64,000 nucleotides of DNA from Methylomonas koyamae (GTDB lineage: Bacteria > Pseudomonadota > Gammaproteobacteria > Methylococcales > Methylomonadaceae): positions 109,461 through 173,460 of the forward strand of contig NZ_PPPU01000003.1 in assembly GCF_006483455.1 (NCBI RefSeq). The letters are read 5' to 3'. The stretch's first letter is position 1. Each line of letters starts with the position of its first letter. The notes under the pieces are model-generated. The model saw only the letters and a list, made by a program, of their open reading frames with translations. It made no database searches and had not been told where the DNA came from. A program made the translations under genes and the position numbers. This document shows positions 60,370 through 64,000 of this stretch, one piece after another.

Positions 60370-63300
60370 ATGAAGACGATGAACACACAGATTACGAAAT
60401 CATTTTCGCTGTTGACGTTCTTGCTGGGATTGATCTGGCAAGGGCAAGCGGCAGGTAACGGTTTGGATCAAAACTGCGTCGTCAACATTCTGAATCGAAC
60501 TGTGCAGGTCAACAAGGATGGCGGCTGGGCGATGCCAAACGTGCCGTCGCAAATGGGCCGGGTCAGGGCGCGGGCCACCTGTACCATTCTCGGAGATACC
60601 TTTTCCGGGGAAAGCGAATATTTCAATGTGGTGCAAAACGGCATAGTCAATGTGCCGGAAATAAAGTTCCAAGTGATTGAACCGATACCGGTTAGCCTAA
60701 AATTTACCGAACCTTCCACCGAAACCCTAATCAGCCAAGGCGCCACTGCGCAGCTTGTCGTAGACGCTACTTATCGGGATGGAACGGTAAAGGACATCTC
60801 AGCGTCCAGCAATGGTACGAACTACACCTCCAGTAATCCGGCCATTGTCAGCGTCGACTCCGAAGGTTTGGTAACGGCGGTGTCTAGCGGTAGTGTGTTG
60901 ATTACTGCGCGGAAGGACGAAGTAGTCGCCTTTAAGCGCATCAATGTGGTGACTACGGGAGACGCCGACGATGACGGTTTGCCGGACGATTTTGAGATTG
61001 CTAACGGCTTGAATCCCAACGACCCGTTAGATGCTTTGGAAGATCCTGATAACGACGGTTTGACCACCAAGCAGGAGTATCAAGCGGGTACCAATTTCAG
61101 ACTGGCCGACAGTGATGGCGACGGTTTGAGTGATGGTGTCGAGGTTTCCGGGTCGAAAGGTTATGTCACCGATCCGTTGAAAGCCGATACGGACGGCGAC
61201 GGGGTCAACGACAACGACGAGATCATAGCCGGCTATAACCCGACGGATGGTACCGATGGCGGCGGGCGTAACTACGTAGAATTGGTGGTGTCGCCCGCCA
61301 ATCCGACCATGACCTTCAATACCGTTTATAACGAGGCCAATTTACAGGTAAAAGTTTCCGGCAAACGCGGCGACGGCAGTTTGGTCGATCTCACCGCAAA
61401 ATCGACTGGCACTACTTACAGCTCCAGCAATTTGAGTGTAGTGAGTTTCGGCGCCAAGGACGGTTTATTGTTCGCCGGCCAGTCCGGCACCGCGAATTTG
61501 ACCGTTCGCAACGGCGGATTGGAAAAAACGGTCACGGTGACCATCGGCACCTTCAATCCAACCGCCCTTTCTTCGATCGCGATTCCTGGCTACGCCAATA
61601 ACGTCGATGTCGCAGGAGACTATGCGTATGTGGCTGCGGGTAGCAAAGGCTTACAAATTCTTAACGTAGCGAACCGTTCCGCACCCAGTATTGTCGGCAG
61701 TCTGGATACTGCCGGTACCGCGATTGACGTGCGTGTTGTCGGCAATTTGGTTTATCTGGCCGACGGCGACCATGGCTTGCAGATCATCGACGTCACCGAT
61801 CCGACCGCGCCCAGCTTGATGGCCTCCTACGAAACGGCCGGCATAGCCCAGGACGTTAAGATCGACAACCAATTCGCGTATATTGCGGATGGCAATAACG
61901 GGCTCGAGATCGTCGATGTCCGCAAGCCAAATCAACCGCTTTTCGCCGGTGCGTTAAGTGGTTTAGGTGAGACCAAAGGCGTTGACGTTCAAGGAACTAC
62001 CTTGGTTGCGGTAGCCGGATCTTCGTTGCACGCGGTCGACATTACCGATAAAACCAATCCTTTGAAGAAAGGCAGTTTGAGTATCGGCCCGGTTAAGGAT
62101 GTTGTACTAAAAGACGGTTACGCTTATGTCGCCGCGTATTCGTCGGGTTGGAAAGTGGTCGATGTCCGCGATGCTGGCAATCCCGTTGTGATCGGCGGCG
62201 ATGCTAATTTCGTCCCCCGCGACATCGAATTGACCGACGGATTCGCATTTGCCGCGGAGCAACTGTTTCCCAACGTGACTGCTTACGTCAACATCGAAGA
62301 TCCGGAAAACGCGGTATTTCAAGGTACCATCGATCTGTCCCGTTTAGGCGACTATGCCGGTACCGGTATTGCTTTGGATAGCAATTATGTTTACGTGACG
62401 GAAGAAGCCTATGTCGTTGGTCAGGATTACGGTAGCGACGGCAATACCCGATTGTTCATCGCCCAATACCGGCTCACCGAAGACAAAGGCGGTGTGGCAC
62501 CGACCATCGAAATTTCCGAGCCGCCGCAAGACACTGTGGTCGTGGAAGGCAAAAAAATAACGATTACTGCCAACGCCGACGACGATATCGGCGTGAAATC
62601 GGTGTCTTTCCTGATGAATGGCGAAGTGATTTACACCGATACTTCGCGTCCTTATCAATACCCGGTTTCAGTGCCGTTCGGAACGGTCGGCTCTAGTATT
62701 TCTATTACCGCGAGGGCGTTGGATTTCGGCGGAAACCAAACAACTACGCCGACTTTAACATTAACGGTACAAGCCGACACCGACCGCGACGGTCTCAGCG
62801 ACGAACAGGAAGCAATCTACGGAACCAATGCGGCCGATCCGGACACCGACGACGACGGCATTAAAGACGGCGACGAAGTTGATATGCATACCAGTCCGAC
62901 CGACGCCGATTCGGATAATGACGGCATCGAGGACGGCGTCGAAGTGCAAAAAGGCACCGATCCGCTGAATCCGGATGTGACGCCGCCGACGGTGAATTCA
63001 ACTTCGCCGGCCAATGAGGCAACCGATATACCGGAAAACAACCCGATTATCGTAACTTTTGCCGAGCCTTTACAGGCCAAGTCCATCAACACCGATTCGA
63101 TTTCCGTTTACCAAGGCCTACTGGAAGGCGCAGCCAAAGTGGGTGGGCGGGTACGCTTGTCGAGCGACGGTCTGCAATTGATTTTCACACCGAGCGATAT
63201 TCTTGCCGACTACACGGACTACAAAGTTGTCGTCGATGGTGTTAGGGATAGAGCCGGCAATCCGATAGCTTCACCCCATAGCTTTCACTATAAAACCGGA

Positions 63301-64000
63301 AACACGGTAGATACTACGCCACCGACTGTTGCCGCCGTCGATCCGAACTCGAACAGCAGCAATGTTCCGGTCAACGTTGTCGTCGGAGTGCGTTTTAGCG
63401 AGCCGGTGCACACCGACTCGGTGAATGACCAATCGGTATTGCTTTATGACAGCGTAACCGGGCAACAAGTGTTGGGTGTTGTCACGCTAAACGGAGACGG
63501 TCAAAGTGCGACGTTTGTGCCGAACCAAGCTTTGGCTGTCGGACGGCAGCACCGTATTGCGCTAACCAATGCGATTAAGGATCTGTTTGGCAACTCGTTA
63601 AATTACTCGAATTACTATTTCACTACTTCCTTCGAAAAGGATGCCAGTGGACCTAAAATCACCGCTTTCAGTGTAGGGCCCGACCAAGCCAGCGTTCCGA
63701 CGAACGGAGTTCTGCAAGTGCGGTTTGACGAGCCGGTGAGCGGTTTGAGTCTGGGTGGAGTGGAACTGCGCAAAGGCGGCGACGTGATCGCGGTGACGCG
63801 GGAACTGAGCGGGGACCGGAAGACGCTGACGCTGAAATTGCAACAGCCGTTACAGCCGAACACCGGCTACAGCCTGCACGTCGAAGGCGTGGAAGACCTG
63901 AGCGGCAACGTATTGGCGAGTGCCGAGGACAGAAGCTTCACCACCGGTGCGGGAGCCGACCTGCAAGGCAACGGTCTGGCACAATACAGCCCGGCGAACG
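60370..64000 (+). CDS. Giant secreted multi-domain protein (3' truncated)
   Basis: Open from ATG 60370 to the window end, about 1210 residues with no stop. Signal peptide to about 27. A Big_2-like domain (about 100-195) is followed by thrombospondin-type-3-like calcium repeats (DADDDGLPDD at about 199, DSDGDGLSDG, DTDGDGVNDN), a second Big_2-like stretch, LVIVD repeats (about 405-690: VDVAGDYAYVAAGSKGLQIL), an Ig-like region (about 715-800), TSP3 repeats (DTDRDGLSDE at about 803) and SbsA-like Big_5 domains from about 872. This N-terminal layout is found in very large surface proteins, some carrying RHS repeats downstream. The C-terminus, and so the class, is outside the window. Confidence 0.87.
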   Translation, partial: MKTMNTQITKSFSLLTFLLGLIWQGQAAGNGLDQNCVVNILNRTVQVNKDGGWAMPNVPSQMGRVRARATCTILGDTFSGESEYFNVVQNGIVNVPEIKFQVIEPIPVSLKFTEPSTETLISQGATAQLVVDATYRDGTVKDISASSNGTNYTSSNPAIVSVDSEGLVTAVSSGSVLITARKDEVVAFKRINVVTTGDADDDGLPDDFEIANGLNPNDPLDALEDPDNDGLTTKQEYQAGTNFRLADSDGDGLSDGVEVSGSKGYVTDPLKADTDGDGVNDNDEIIAGYNPTDGTDGGGRNYVELVVSPANPTMTFNTVYNEANLQVKVSGKRGDGSLVDLTAKSTGTTYSSSNLSVVSFGAKDGLLFAGQSGTANLTVRNGGLEKTVTVTIGTFNPTALSSIAIPGYANNVDVAGDYAYVAAGSKGLQILNVANRSAPSIVGSLDTAGTAIDVRVVGNLVYLADGDHGLQIIDVTDPTAPSLMASYETAGIAQDVKIDNQFAYIADGNNGLEIVDVRKPNQPLFAGALSGLGETKGVDVQGTTLVAVAGSSLHAVDITDKTNPLKKGSLSIGPVKDVVLKDGYAYVAAYSSGWKVVDVRDAGNPVVIGGDANFVPRDIELTDGFAFAAEQLFPNVTAYVNIEDPENAVFQGTIDLSRLGDYAGTGIALDSNYVYVTEEAYVVGQDYGSDGNTRLFIAQYRLTEDKGGVAPTIEISEPPQDTVVVEGKKITITANADDDIGVKSVSFLMNGEVIYTDTSRPYQYPVSVPFGTVGSSISITARALDFGGNQTTTPTLTLTVQADTDRDGLSDEQEAIYGTNAADPDTDDDGIKDGDEVDMHTSPTDADSDNDGIEDGVEVQKGTDPLNPDVTPPTVNSTSPANEATDIPENNPIIVTFAEPLQAKSINTDSISVYQGLLEGAAKVGGRVRLSSDGLQLIFTPSDILADYTDYKVVVDGVRDRAGNPIASPHSFHYKTGNTVDTTPPTVAAVDPNSNSSNVPVNVVVGVRFSEPVHTDSVNDQSVLLYDSVTGQQVLGVVTLNGDGQSATFVPNQALAVGRQHRIALTNAIKDLFGNSLNYSNYYFTTSFEKDASGPKITAFSVGPDQASVPTNGVLQVRFDEPVSGLSLGGVELRKGGDVIAVTRELSGDRKTLTLKLQQPLQPNTGYSLHVEGVEDLSGNVLASAEDRSFTTGAGADLQGNGLAQYSPAN

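Noticed and set aside
1..64000. CRISPR arrays, insertion sequences, tRNA and rRNA genes
   Set aside because: No direct-repeat arrays, transposase frames or RNA signatures were seen.

Overview
The window looks like chromosome of a gammaproteobacterial methanotroph or methylotroph, most likely Methylomonas or a close relative. The evidence is a bacteriohemerythrin of the 131-residue type known from methanotrophs, serine-glyoxylate aminotransferase and hydroxypyruvate reductase-like genes of the serine pathway, a caa3-type oxidase operon, several exosortase (VPLPA/PEP-CTERM) substrates and di-heme MauG-like cytochromes. The genus is inference. No rRNA, tRNA, CRISPR array or insertion sequence was seen.

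Layout. 1-5031: the end of an outer-membrane protein made of two fused beta-barrels, an FKBP lipoprotein, a small coiled-coil protein, a TlpA thioredoxin and an ApbE flavin transferase, a set that fits an extracytoplasmic flavinylation/redox module. 5052-10195: comF divergent from a complete, overlapping bioBFHCD operon with a candidate BirA operator between them; birA itself lies at 32590. 10250-20624: bacteriohemerythrin, coxB-coxA-(32-aa protein)-ctaG-coxC, terminator, then surf1, an assembly-factor-like gene, a striking in-frame ctaA::ftsY fusion, ftsE and ftsX. 20628-29111: ycgN-like gene, small envelope proteins, gamma-carbonic anhydrase, a zinc-ribbon protein, and the minus-strand run rpoZ-spoT-ridA-recG-ubiC.

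29112-35095: a candidate CrcZ-like, AAYAAY-rich small RNA, a BepA-like M48 protease, tusD-tusC without tusB, a PilZ protein and birA-coaX-SPOR-like protein. 35362-43452: three VPLPA-CTERM proteins interspersed with two large di-heme cytochromes, including a 943-bp intergenic region with a structured leader that may be a diverged GEMM (c-di-GMP) riboswitch and a sigma54-like site. 43507-47406: hydroxyacid dehydrogenase, a J-like protein, a secreted protein and serine-glyoxylate aminotransferase. 47664-54014: a CRTAC1/HEAT-repeat protein translationally coupled to a membrane cytochrome with putative b-type hemes and five c-type hemes, then a PEP-CTERM protein. 54204-64000: a locus of large secreted Ig-domain proteins. 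One gene changes abruptly to AT-rich, cysteine-rich sequence near its 3' end and is coupled to two unrecognised AT-rich genes, followed by a DsbA-like protein and a giant secreted protein that runs off the window.

The most unusual item is the single 657-residue polypeptide that joins a complete eight-helix heme A synthase to a complete SRP-receptor NG domain, replacing the normal FtsY acidic domain. The polymorphic secreted locus, the b/c cytochrome pair and the candidate sponge RNA are the next most interesting.
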